NCBI GenBank assembly: GCA_002396085.1
Contig: DGWI01000001.1
Span: 234 to 33,108 of the forward strand
From: Porphyromonadaceae bacterium UBA4262
Lineage (GTDB): Bacteria; Bacteroidota; Bacteroidia; Bacteroidales; Muribaculaceae
Direction of reading: 5' to 3'
DNA: 32,875 nt
The notes beneath the pieces are model-generated. The model was not told where the DNA came from. It saw nothing but the letters and a program-made list of their open reading frames with translations, and did not search any database. Shown here in pieces: positions 7,453 through 14,552 of the stretch. The position numbers were made by a program, and so were the translations under genes. Within the stretch, counting starts at the first letter, position 1, and the number at the start of each line of letters is the position of its first letter.

Positions 7453-8277
7453 TTACTTCTTTCTTCTCTCAATGATGTACTTCGAAGACTGCTTCTTCGG
7501 TGCGCGAGTCTTCAAGCCCTTAGCATAGAGGCCTGTGCGTGAACGAGGATGTCCACCGCTCTGGCGTCCTTCACCACCACCCATGGGATGGTCGTGCGGG
7601 TTCATAACCACACCACGGTTGTGGGGGCGACGTCCCAACCAGCGCGAGCGTCCGGCCTTGCCCGACTGCTCAAGTGCGTGGTCGCTGTTGCCAACCACAC
7701 CGACAGTTGCGCGGCATGCCGACAAGACTTTGCGAGTTTCGCCCGAAGGTAATTTGACGATGCAGTAGGTACCCTCACGCGACGTGAGCTGAGCGAAGGT
7801 GCCTGCACTGCGAGCCATGACTGCACCCTGACCCGGGCGCAGCTCGATGTTGTGAATTAAAGTACCGACAGGGATGTTACTGAGTGGAAGCGCGTTTCCC
7901 ACCTCGGGGGCTACGTTCTCACCGCTTTCAACTGTAGAGCCAACTTGCAAGCCGTTGGGTGCAATGATATAAGCTTTATAGCCATCTGCGTAGTACAGAA
8001 GCGCGATGCGAGCCGAACGGTTCGGATCGTACTCAATGCTCTTGACGCGAGCTGGCACACCGTCCTTGTTTCTCTTGAAGTCGATGAAGCGATATTTGCG
8101 CTTGTGACCGCCACCGATGTAACGCATGGTCATGTGACCCTCGTTGTTACGGCCGCCAGTGCGTCGCTTGCCGACGGTAAGAGACTTCTCTGGTACTCGG
8201 GCAGTGATTTCCTCAAAAGTACCAATAATCTTGTGTCTTTGCCCCGGTGTTGTGGGCTTCAATTTTCTTACTGCCAT
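7453..8277 (-). CDS. rplB: 50S ribosomal protein L2 (uL2)
   Basis: L2 is needed for subunit association and supports the peptidyl-transferase centre. The 274-residue product has the OB-fold and SH3-like domains and the C-terminal signature GVVMNPHDHPMGGGEGRQ, which includes the histidine-rich segment near the catalytic centre. Other landmarks are GRRTGGRNNEGHMTMRYIGG and LRPGQGAVMARSAGTFAQL. Length is normal. It starts 9 bases after the rplW stop. Confidence 0.98.
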   Translation of the reverse strand: MAVRKLKPTTPGQRHKIIGTFEEITARVPEKSLTVGKRRTGGRNNEGHMTMRYIGGGHKRKYRFIDFKRNKDGVPARVKSIEYDPNRSARIALLYYADGYKAYIIAPNGLQVGSTVESGENVAPEVGNALPLSNIPVGTLIHNIELRPGQGAVMARSAGTFAQLTSREGTYCIVKLPSGETRKVLSACRATVGVVGNSDHALEQSGKAGRSRWLGRRPHNRGVVMNPHDHPMGGGEGRQSGGHPRSRTGLYAKGLKTRAPKKQSSKYIIERRKK

Positions 8278-8286
8278 TTTTGTTTA

Positions 8287-8577
8287 TTAAAGATTGCTAT
8301 AGAAATCAATAGTTTGGCCTTCGGCTACAGTCACGACAGCCTTCTTGAAGGCTGCGACCTTGCCGCGCAGCAGACCGCTCTTGGTGTAGCGCTGCTTCTT
8401 CTTGCCGTCATAGTTCATTGTGCTGATGCCAGTAACCTTCACGTCATAGAGCTCCTCGATGGCCGAGATGATCTGGTACTTGTTGGCGTCGGGAGAGACC
8501 TTGAAGGTGTAACGGTTACCCTTCTCGCTGATGGCGTTGGCCTTTTCGGTCACAACGGGAATAATCTTTATTGCCAT
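8287..8577 (-). CDS. rplW: 50S ribosomal protein L23 (uL23)
   Basis: L23 is at the tunnel exit and docks trigger factor and SRP. The 96-residue product contains PVVTEKANAISEKGNRYTFK, KYQIISAIEELYDVKVTGIS, and the basic loop KKKQRYTKSGLLRGKVAAFK. A perfect AGGAGG lies 10 bases before the ATG, annotated separately. rplD ends 19 bases upstream. Confidence 0.97.
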   Translation of the reverse strand: MAIKIIPVVTEKANAISEKGNRYTFKVSPDANKYQIISAIEELYDVKVTGISTMNYDGKKKQRYTKSGLLRGKVAAFKKAVVTVAEGQTIDFYSNL

Positions 8578-8587
8578 AGTTGTAGTT

Positions 8588-8593
8588 CCTCCT
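8588..8593 (-). promoter_or_regulatory. Strong Shine-Dalgarno sequence of rplW
   Basis: On the minus strand AAAAAAGGAGGAA precedes the rplW ATG, with AGGAGG ending 10 bases before the start codon. Together with the rplF site it stands out from the A/T-rich leaders of the other genes in the block. Confidence 0.7.
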
Positions 8594-8596
8594 TTT

Positions 8597-9223
8597 TTAG
8601 TTTAAATTATTGAGCACATCAATGCTGCTTTCGGTAACAACCATCATCTTGTTATCCAAAACTCGATAAGTGTTGATATCGCAAGCAGTCACGATATTTG
8701 CCAGCGGCAAATTTCGAGCCGACAAAAATACATTAATATTTTGACTTGGTAAAACCAGTAGGAATTTCTGGCCGTCCAATTTGAGATTTTTAACAATATT
8801 TACAAAATCTTTGGTCTTGGGGGCGTCAAAATTGAAATCCTCGACAACCATGATCTGGTTGTTCTGAGCCTTGAACGTGAGCGCCGAACGGCGAGCCAAG
8901 TTCTTGACCTTCTTGTTCAACTTGAAGGAGTAGTTGCGGGGACGTGGTCCGAAGACGCGACCGCCACCGACCAGCACCGGCGAGTTGATGTCACCGTGAC
9001 GAGCACCGCCGCCACCCTTCTGGCGACCGAGTTTCTTGGTCGAGCCCGAAACTTCACTTCTCTCTTTAGCCTTGTGCGTTCCCTGGCGCTGATTGGCCAA
9101 GAACTGCTTCACGGCGAGGTACACAGCGTGCTCGCTGGGGTTCTCGATGCCGAAGATCTCGTCATTGAGTGTCACCTTGCGGCCTGTGTCCTGACCCTGG
9201 ATGTTATATACTGCGAGTTCCAT
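8597..9223 (-). CDS. rplD: 50S ribosomal protein L4 (uL4)
   Basis: L4 lines the peptide tunnel and in E. coli represses the S10 operon. The 208-residue product carries the conserved extended loop KKLGRQKGGGGARHGDINSP followed by GRVFGPRPRNYSFKLNKKV. Its ATG overlaps the rplC stop (TAATG), so translation is probably coupled. The C-terminal half of the gene is more A/T-rich than its neighbours. Confidence 0.97.
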   Translation of the reverse strand: MELAVYNIQGQDTGRKVTLNDEIFGIENPSEHAVYLAVKQFLANQRQGTHKAKERSEVSGSTKKLGRQKGGGGARHGDINSPVLVGGGRVFGPRPRNYSFKLNKKVKNLARRSALTFKAQNNQIMVVEDFNFDAPKTKDFVNIVKNLKLDGQKFLLVLPSQNINVFLSARNLPLANIVTACDINTYRVLDNKMMVVTESSIDVLNNLN

Positions 9224-9840
9224 TACTTCTCAATTAAAACGATTGAACCTTTGCTACCCGGAATTGAGCCTTTAACCATGAGGAGGTTATTCTCGGGCAA
9301 TACTTTGATCACTTGAAGATTTTGCACGGTGCAACGCTTGTTGCCCATCTGACCTGCCATGCGCATGCCCTTGAAGACCTGTGCGGGATAAGAGCAGGCA
9401 CCGATCGAACCGGGTGCACGCAGACGGTTGTGCTGACCATGAGTGCGCTGTCCCACACCGCCGAAGCCGTGGCGCTTGACAACACCCTGGAAACCCTTAC
9501 CCTTGCTCACACCAGCGACGTCAACAAAGTCAGCGTCGTTGAAGAACTCGACGGTAATAGTCTCACCAGCCTTGTGCTCACCTTCAAAACCTTTGAACTC
9601 GGCCAAGTATCTTTGTGGCTTAACTCCGGCCTTCTTGAAGTGACCAGCCTCGGGCTTGGTGGTGTGCTTGTCCTTCTTCTCGACAAAGCCGATCTGAAGA
9701 GCCTCATAACCATCAGTCTCAACGGTCTTGACCTGAGTAACGACACAAGGACCTACTTCGATAACAGTGCACGGCACGTTCTTGCCGTCGGCACTGAAAA
9801 CGGATGTCATTCCGATTTTCTTTCCAATTAATCCTGGCAT
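9223..9840 (-). CDS. rplC: 50S ribosomal protein L3 (uL3)
   Basis: L3 starts large-subunit assembly with L24 and reaches the peptidyl-transferase centre. The 205-residue product starts MPGLIGKKIGMTSVFSADGK and includes the signature GKGFQGVVKRHGFGGVGQRT, with SIGACSYPAQVFKGMRMAGQ close behind. The distance to rpsJ is 70 bases. Confidence 0.97.
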   Translation of the reverse strand: MPGLIGKKIGMTSVFSADGKNVPCTVIEVGPCVVTQVKTVETDGYEALQIGFVEKKDKHTTKPEAGHFKKAGVKPQRYLAEFKGFEGEHKAGETITVEFFNDADFVDVAGVSKGKGFQGVVKRHGFGGVGQRTHGQHNRLRAPGSIGACSYPAQVFKGMRMAGQMGNKRCTVQNLQVIKVLPENNLLMVKGSIPGSKGSIVLIEK

Positions 9841-9910
9841 TTCTCTTTACTTTGAATTGTTGGATACACGTTAGTTTGTTTAATACTCTCGATTGAATCG
9901 TTCTACCTTA

Positions 9911-10216
9911 CTAGACCTTGATCTCGACCTCGACACCACTGGGGAGTTCCAGCTTCATCAGAGCGTCAACTGTCTTGGCCGTGCTGCTGTAGATGTCAAT
10001 CAGGCGCTTGTAAGCCGACAGTTGGAATTGCTCACGAGACTTCTTGTTCACAAAAGTCGAACGGTTCACGGTGAAGATACGCTTGTGCGTGGGCAGGGGG
10101 ATAGGACCGCTCACCACGGCACCGGTAGCCTTCACTGTCCTCACGATCTTCTCGGCCGACTTGTCGACCAGATTGTGATCGTAAGATTTCAGTTTAATTC
10201 TAATTTTTTGGCTCAT
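9911..10216 (-). CDS. rpsJ: 30S ribosomal protein S10 (uS10, NusE)
   Basis: S10 belongs to the small-subunit head and, as NusE, also takes part in transcription antitermination. The 101-residue product starts MSQKIRIKLKSYDHNLVDKS and contains GPIPLPTHKRIFTVNRSTFV followed by NKKSREQFQLSAYKRLIDI. In E. coli this gene opens the S10 operon behind its own promoter; here it follows fusA by only 19 bases, so it probably shares the str transcript. Confidence 0.97.
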   Translation of the reverse strand: MSQKIRIKLKSYDHNLVDKSAEKIVRTVKATGAVVSGPIPLPTHKRIFTVNRSTFVNKKSREQFQLSAYKRLIDIYSSTAKTVDALMKLELPSGVEVEIKV

Positions 10217-10235
10217 ATTTGATAAATGTAAAACT

Positions 10236-12356
10236 TTATTTCAGTAAGTCAACACGCCCCATGTTCTCGGCCAACACCTTCTCGGCTATCGGTCGTGCTA
10301 CTTCGGCATAGTGCGAGAACGACATTGTGCTAGTCGCGCGTCCCGAAGTGATGGTGCGCAGTGCAGTCACATAGCCGAACATCTCGGCAAGTGGAGCCTT
10401 GGCCTTAACGATGCGGGCACCGCTGCGGCTGCTCTCCATACCCTCGACTTGTCCACGGCGTTTGTTCAGGTCACCGATCACGTCACCCATGTTCTCCTCG
10501 GGTGTCACCACCTCGACCTTCATGATGGGCTCAAGCAGAACCGGCTTAGCCTTGACACAAGCGTTGCGGAAAGCCTGCATGGCGCAGAGTTCAAACGACA
10601 ACTGATCGCTATCGACAGGATGGAACGAGCCGTCGATGACTGTCACCTTGAGTTGCTCGACCGGATAGCCTGCCAACACACCGCTGCGCATAGCGTTCTG
10701 GAAGCCCTTCTGGATAGCGGGGATATACTCCTTGGGGATGTCACCGCCCTTGACCTCATCAATAAACTGCAGAGAGCCTTCAAAGTCGGCATCCACAGGC
10801 TCGACACGGCAGATGATATCGGCAAACTTGCCTCGACCGCCGGTCTGCTTCTTGAACACCTCACGCAACTCCACAGCTTGGCTGATGGTCTCCTTGTAGG
10901 ACACCTGCGGACGGCCTTGGTTGCACTCGACCTTGAACTCACGACGCAAGCGGTCGATGATGATATCCAGGTGCAACTCGCCCATACCGCGGATGATGGT
11001 CTGTCCAGTCTCCTCGTTGCTCTCGACCTGGAAGGTCGGGTCTTCCTCGGCCAGTTTCTGCAGACCTACGCCAAGACGATCCAAGTCCTTCTGAGTCTTG
11101 GGCTCGACGGCGATACCCAACACAGGATCGGGGAAGTCCATAGCCTCAAGGACGATGGGATGCTTGTCGCTGCACAAGGTGTCGCCAGTGCGCACATCCT
11201 TGAAACCGACGCCAGCACCGATATCGCCGCAACCAATCACCTCCATGGGGTTCTGGTGGTTGCTGTGCATCTGGAACAGGCGCGAGATGCGCTCCTTCTT
11301 GCCCGAACGGCTGTTGAACACATAACTGCCGGCCTCGATCTGGCCCGAATACACGCGGAAGAAGACCAAACGTCCCACATAGGGGTCGGTTGCAATCTTG
11401 AACACCAGTGCGCACATGGGTTCCTCGACCAGCGGGCGACGACGCTCAACCCTGTCGGGATCATCGAGCGAGTGTCCTGTCACCTCGGCCGCATCAGTCG
11501 GGCTGGGCAGATAGGCACACACGGCATCAAGCAGCGGCTGAACGCCCTTGTTCTTGAACGAACTGCCACACAACATGGGCACGATGTCCATCTTGAGCGT
11601 AGCATTGCGCAGGGCACGCTTGATCTCGTCTTCGGTGATAGCCTCAGGTGTGTCAAAGTACTTGGCCATGAGATCGTCGTCGTGCTCAGCGACCATCTCA
11701 AGCATCTTGTCGCGGTATTCCTGTGCCTCATCGAGCATCTCGGCCGGGATATCCTCAACCGAGTACTCGGCGCCCATTGTCTCATCGTGCCAGTAGAGAG
11801 CCTTCATCGTGATCAGGTCGACCACGCCCTTGAAGTTCTCTTCGGCACCGATGGGCAGATTCACTGGGCAGGGATTTGCCCCCAGGATGGTCTGCATCTG
11901 GCGTGCGACTTCCAGGAAGTTGGCACCCGAACGGTCCATCTTGTTGACATAGGCGATGCGCGGCACATTGTACTTGTCGGCCTGGCGCCACACAGTCTCG
12001 GACTGCGGCTCAACACCACCCACAGCGCAAAAAGTCGCGATAGCCCCGTCCAATACGCGCAATGAGCGCTCGACCTCGACGGTGAAGTCAACGTGCCCCG
12101 GAGTGTCAATCAGGTTGATCTTGTACTTCTCACCCTGATAGTTCCACATAGCGGTTGTAGCTGCCGAAGTGATGGTAATGCCTCGCTCCTGCTCTTGCTC
12201 CATCCAGTCCATTGTGGCAGCGCCATCGTGCACCTCACCGATCTTGTGTGTCAGTCCGGTGTAGTACAGGATGCGCTCAGAGGTCGTTGTCTTGCCGGCG
12301 TCGATGTGAGCCATGATGCCGATGTTGCGCGTGTATTTTAACTGTTGATCAGTCAT
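10236..12356 (-). CDS. fusA: Elongation factor G
   Basis: EF-G is the GTPase that drives translocation and, with RRF, ribosome recycling. The 706-residue product has full length. Its G domain shows the P loop AHIDAGKTT at residues 16-24, DTPGH in switch II, and NKMD for guanine recognition. Later parts include SGSF-type domain II sequence and the domain IV/V stretch GMGELHLDIIIDRLRREFKV. It lies 39 bases after rpsG. No tuf gene follows; rpsJ comes next. The 584-residue open frame on the opposite strand is a shadow of this gene. Confidence 0.98.
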   Translation of the reverse strand: MTDQQLKYTRNIGIMAHIDAGKTTTSERILYYTGLTHKIGEVHDGAATMDWMEQEQERGITITSAATTAMWNYQGEKYKINLIDTPGHVDFTVEVERSLRVLDGAIATFCAVGGVEPQSETVWRQADKYNVPRIAYVNKMDRSGANFLEVARQMQTILGANPCPVNLPIGAEENFKGVVDLITMKALYWHDETMGAEYSVEDIPAEMLDEAQEYRDKMLEMVAEHDDDLMAKYFDTPEAITEDEIKRALRNATLKMDIVPMLCGSSFKNKGVQPLLDAVCAYLPSPTDAAEVTGHSLDDPDRVERRRPLVEEPMCALVFKIATDPYVGRLVFFRVYSGQIEAGSYVFNSRSGKKERISRLFQMHSNHQNPMEVIGCGDIGAGVGFKDVRTGDTLCSDKHPIVLEAMDFPDPVLGIAVEPKTQKDLDRLGVGLQKLAEEDPTFQVESNEETGQTIIRGMGELHLDIIIDRLRREFKVECNQGRPQVSYKETISQAVELREVFKKQTGGRGKFADIICRVEPVDADFEGSLQFIDEVKGGDIPKEYIPAIQKGFQNAMRSGVLAGYPVEQLKVTVIDGSFHPVDSDQLSFELCAMQAFRNACVKAKPVLLEPIMKVEVVTPEENMGDVIGDLNKRRGQVEGMESSRSGARIVKAKAPLAEMFGYVTALRTITSGRATSTMSFSHYAEVARPIAEKVLAENMGRVDLLK

Positions 12357-12395
12357 TGTCTGGGATTGCTCCGTGTGTCGTGTTGGGGTTAGTTA

Positions 12396-12872
12396 TTAGA
12401 ATCTGAAGTGAGCGAATGCGCGGTTAGCCTCGGCCATGCGGTGCATGTCCTCCTTGCGCTTGAATGCGCCACCTTGCTCATTGTATGCGTCGATGATTTC
12501 GGCAGCCAGCTTGTCAGCCATGGTCTTGCCGCCACGCTTGCGTGCGAAGATAATCAGATTCTTCATGGACACCGACTCCTTGCGGTCGGGACGGATTTCG
12601 GTAGGAACCTGGAATGTAGCACCACCGATGCGGCGGCTCTTCACCTCGACTTGAGGAGTAACTTTCTCCAAAGCCTGCTTCCAGATCTCGAGCGGGGTCT
12701 TCTCCTCGCTGGCCATCTTCTTGCCCACAATCTCGAGGGCGCTATAGAAGATACGATATGACGTGTTCTTCTTACCGTCATACATCAGGTGATTGACGAA
12801 CTTAGAAACTCGCACATCACCGAACTTAGGATCGGGCAGAATGATCCTTTTTTTGGGCTTAGCCTTTCTCAT
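12396..12872 (-). CDS. rpsG: 30S ribosomal protein S7 (uS7)
   Basis: S7 is the primary assembly protein of the small-subunit head and, in E. coli, represses the str operon. The 158-residue product begins MRKAKPKKRIILPDPKFGDV and includes GGATFQVPTEIRPDRKESVS and the C-terminal KRKEDMHRMAEANRAFAHFR. A 174-base spacer separates it from rpsL, much longer than most gaps in the block. Confidence 0.97.
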   Translation of the reverse strand: MRKAKPKKRIILPDPKFGDVRVSKFVNHLMYDGKKNTSYRIFYSALEIVGKKMASEEKTPLEIWKQALEKVTPQVEVKSRRIGGATFQVPTEIRPDRKESVSMKNLIIFARKRGGKTMADKLAAEIIDAYNEQGGAFKRKEDMHRMAEANRAFAHFRF

Positions 12873-13046
12873 TTTAATTTACAAAATTGTAGTTTTTGTC
12901 CGCTTGGTTGTTTTCGTCTTTGTTCTTCAACAGCCGCCTCTGCAGCTGTTTACTCAACCATTAAAATGTCACCAATAAATCAAAAACTAAGTTGTTGTTG
13001 TTTTGTTTAGTCTCTTTTAGTAAGATAAAGGTCGTCGGAGCCGAGA
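12873..13046 (-). other. 174-base rpsL-rpsG spacer
   Basis: This is the longest gap inside the ribosomal block. It holds no credible gene. A short inverted repeat, AACAGC with GCTGTT, lies near 12929-12950. I see no clear TAnnTTTG promoter box on the minus strand. In E. coli the equivalent region is the S7 autoregulatory site, but similarity of the structure here cannot be claimed from reading alone. Confidence 0.4.
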
Positions 13047-13430
13047 TTACTTCTTCGAAGCCTTGGGACGCTTAGCGCCATACTTGCTGCGACGCTGTGT
13101 GCGGCCTGCGACACCAGCGGTGTCGAGCGTACCGCGCACGATGTGATAGCGCACACCGGGAAGGTCCTTGACACGACCACCACGCACCATCACGATGCTG
13201 TGCTCCTGCAGGTTGTGACCCTCACCAGGGATGTAACTGTTGACTTCCTTTCCGTTAGTCAGGCGGACACGCGCAACCTTGCGCATTGCCGAGTTAGGTT
13301 TCTTAGGCGTAGTCGTGTAGACGCGCACGCAGACACCACGACGCTGGGGACAAGAGTCCAGAGCGGGCGATTTGCTAGCGCCGGCAAGCGATGTACGGCC
13401 TTTTCTTACTAATTGCTGAATTGTAGGCAT
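13047..13430 (-). CDS. rpsL: 30S ribosomal protein S12 (uS12)
   Basis: S12 monitors codon-anticodon pairing at the decoding centre. The 127-residue product starts MPTIQQLVRKGRTSLAGASK and contains the decoding loop YTTTPKKPNSAMRKVARVRL, with lysines at 43 and 44, and the second loop GGRVKDLPGVRYHIVRGTLD. The classical streptomycin-resistance positions carry the wild-type lysines. It is the first gene of the ribosomal block and has its own promoter upstream. Confidence 0.98.
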   Translation of the reverse strand: MPTIQQLVRKGRTSLAGASKSPALDSCPQRRGVCVRVYTTTPKKPNSAMRKVARVRLTNGKEVNSYIPGEGHNLQEHSIVMVRGGRVKDLPGVRYHIVRGTLDTAGVAGRTQRRSKYGAKRPKASKK

Positions 13431-13559
13431 CTTAGTTTGTTACTTTAGTTTTTAATTGTGAATAAAATTGGTGCTTCCGAGGCCGCCACAGAAAGTTATC
13501 ACCCGCTGAATCAACCGATTAGCGAACGATAACATTGTTTTGGGCCGCAAAAAGCGATG

Positions 13560-13591
13560 CAAAGGTACACACTAATTGGCTAACTGACAAA
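13560..13591 (-). promoter_or_regulatory. Bacteroidota-type promoter of the rpsL ribosomal block
   Basis: On the minus strand TTTG (13591-13588) is followed after 20 bases by TACCTTTG (13567-13560). This matches the phylum's -33 TTTG and -7 TAnnTTTG consensus with correct spacing. It predicts a transcript start near 13553 and an rpsL leader of about 120 bases. Confidence 0.75.
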
Positions 13592-13620
13592 TGTTTTTCG
13601 ACAATATTTATAATAAAATA

Positions 13621-13652
13621 GGTGCGAGACGACCTTAAAATCGCCTCGCACC
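13621..13652 (-). terminator. Rho-independent terminator of rfbC
   Basis: GGTGCGAGACG and CGCCTCGCACC form an 11-bp stem with a single mismatch around a 10-base A/T-rich loop. Read on the minus strand the stem is followed by TATTTTATTATAAATATTG, so it ends rfbC and isolates it from the rpsL promoter just downstream. Confidence 0.75.
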
Positions 13653-13667
13653 AATGCTAACTGCTAC

Positions 13668-13689
13668 AAATTCAGCGAGTTCTGAATTT
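13668..13689. repeat. 8-bp perfect inverted repeat after rfbC
   Basis: AAATTCAG and CTGAATTT flank a 6-base loop, between the rfbC stop and the stronger terminator. There is no T run next to it on the minus strand, so it is probably an accessory hairpin and not a terminator. Confidence 0.5.
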
Positions 13690-13707
13690 GATAGGTTTTA
13701 ATAAAGT

Positions 13708-14253
13708 TTAAAATCTATAAGCATCTTTTAACATGCGACCTTTGCGGTCTTTCTCGCTGAGTAGGAGTTGGTCGGCCGGGAGTGGCCACTCGATGGCCAA
13801 TGCGGGATCATCCCATGCAAGTGTGGCCTCGGCCTGCGGCGCATAGACATTGTCAACCTTATACTGGAACTGCGCCACATCACTGAGCACGACAAAGCCG
13901 TGAGCAAATCCACGAGGAACAAACAATTGCCGCCCGTTGTCGTGACTGAGTTCACACATCACGTGCTGCCCAAATGTGGGGCTGTCGCTGCGCAGGTCGA
14001 CACAAACGTCAACAACAGTGCCTTGCGAAACTCGCACCAACTTGGCCTGGCTCCACTCCCCTCGCTGGTAATGCAGCCCACGCAGCACACCACGCGTCGA
14101 GAACGACTCATTGTCTTGGATAAAGTCAACATGCCCGATGTGCTCATCGAACAAGTCCTGGCGGAACGTCTCGCTAAAATATCCGCGAGCATCGCCAAAT
14201 CGCTTGGGCTGGATTATCCACACGCCCTCTATGCTAGTCTTAATAAATTCCAT
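13708..14253 (-). CDS. rfbC: dTDP-4-dehydrorhamnose 3,5-epimerase
   Basis: RmlC/RfbC epimerises dTDP-4-keto-6-deoxyglucose at C3 and C5 in dTDP-L-rhamnose synthesis in the cytoplasm. The 181-residue product is a cupin of normal length. It has FGDARGYFSETF near residues 19-30, the catalytic-base motif RGLHYQ (His61), Lys71, VPRGFAHGF at 112-120, and Tyr131 in QYKVDN. I chose the ATG giving MEFIKTSIEGV; 19 more codons are open upstream but overlap the promoter and look unlike the family. No rmlA, rmlB or rmlD is in the window, and it is flanked by its own promoter and terminator, so it is a single-gene unit here. Confidence 0.93.
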   Translation of the reverse strand: MEFIKTSIEGVWIIQPKRFGDARGYFSETFRQDLFDEHIGHVDFIQDNESFSTRGVLRGLHYQRGEWSQAKLVRVSQGTVVDVCVDLRSDSPTFGQHVMCELSHDNGRQLFVPRGFAHGFVVLSDVAQFQYKVDNVYAPQAEATLAWDDPALAIEWPLPADQLLLSEKDRKGRMLKDAYRF

Positions 14254-14287
14254 ATACCTTATTATATATACAGTCAATAGATTTCTG

Positions 14288-14295
14288 CAAAGATA
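14288..14295 (-). promoter_or_regulatory. Promoter -7 box of rfbC
   Basis: The minus strand reads TATCTTTG, a match to TAnnTTTG, about 35 bases before the rfbC ATG. No good TTTG is found at -33, so the promoter is probably of moderate strength or helped by an activator. Confidence 0.55.
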
Positions 14296-14491
14296 CAAAA
14301 ACTCTTCCAATTTTCGCCCCCCATGAAAGAAAAAGCCACAACTTCAACCCTCAAAAACACTCCTCAAAGCGACAACGAGAACGCTCAAGCCCGAAAACCA
14401 TAAGATTAAACCGACCGTATCACACAATACACAAGCATTATTTTCGTTCTATAATTGGCAGTGTACAACAATAAGAAACAAACAGGTCCAA

Positions 14492-14528
14492 GGGCGGCTT
14501 ACTTCAATTTCTGCTACATTAGCCGCCC
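14492..14528. repeat. Perfect 8-bp GC-rich inverted repeat in a leader
   Basis: GGGCGGCT (14492-14499) and AGCCGCCC (14521-14528) are exact inverted copies 21 bases apart, and the second copy ends 24 bases before the ATG at 14553. They stand out in an A/T-rich leader. This may be an mRNA hairpin near the start codon or an operator. Confidence 0.6.
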
Positions 14529-14552
14529 AATTACCTTATTCTTCATATCAAT

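Larger units (their letters stand above)
14254..14552. other. Divergent intergenic region, rfbC to zinc/TerD-like gene
   Basis: About 300 bases hold no gene. Two elements are annotated separately: an rfbC promoter box and a perfect inverted repeat before the plus-strand gene. The stretch 14320-14430 is A/C-rich on the plus strand and poor in T, with nothing I recognise. TATAATTG at 14450-14457 is a weak promoter candidate for the plus-strand gene (one mismatch to TAnnTTTG). Confidence 0.5.

Noticed and set aside
10311..12065. 584-codon open frame on the plus strand opposite fusA
   Set aside because: It is antisense to the full-length EF-G gene, its translation matches no family and is rich in His/Leu as expected from reversed codons of a GC-rich gene.
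13290..13312. Streptomycin-resistance change in rpsL
   Set aside because: Lys43 and Lys44 and the VKDLPG loop are wild type.
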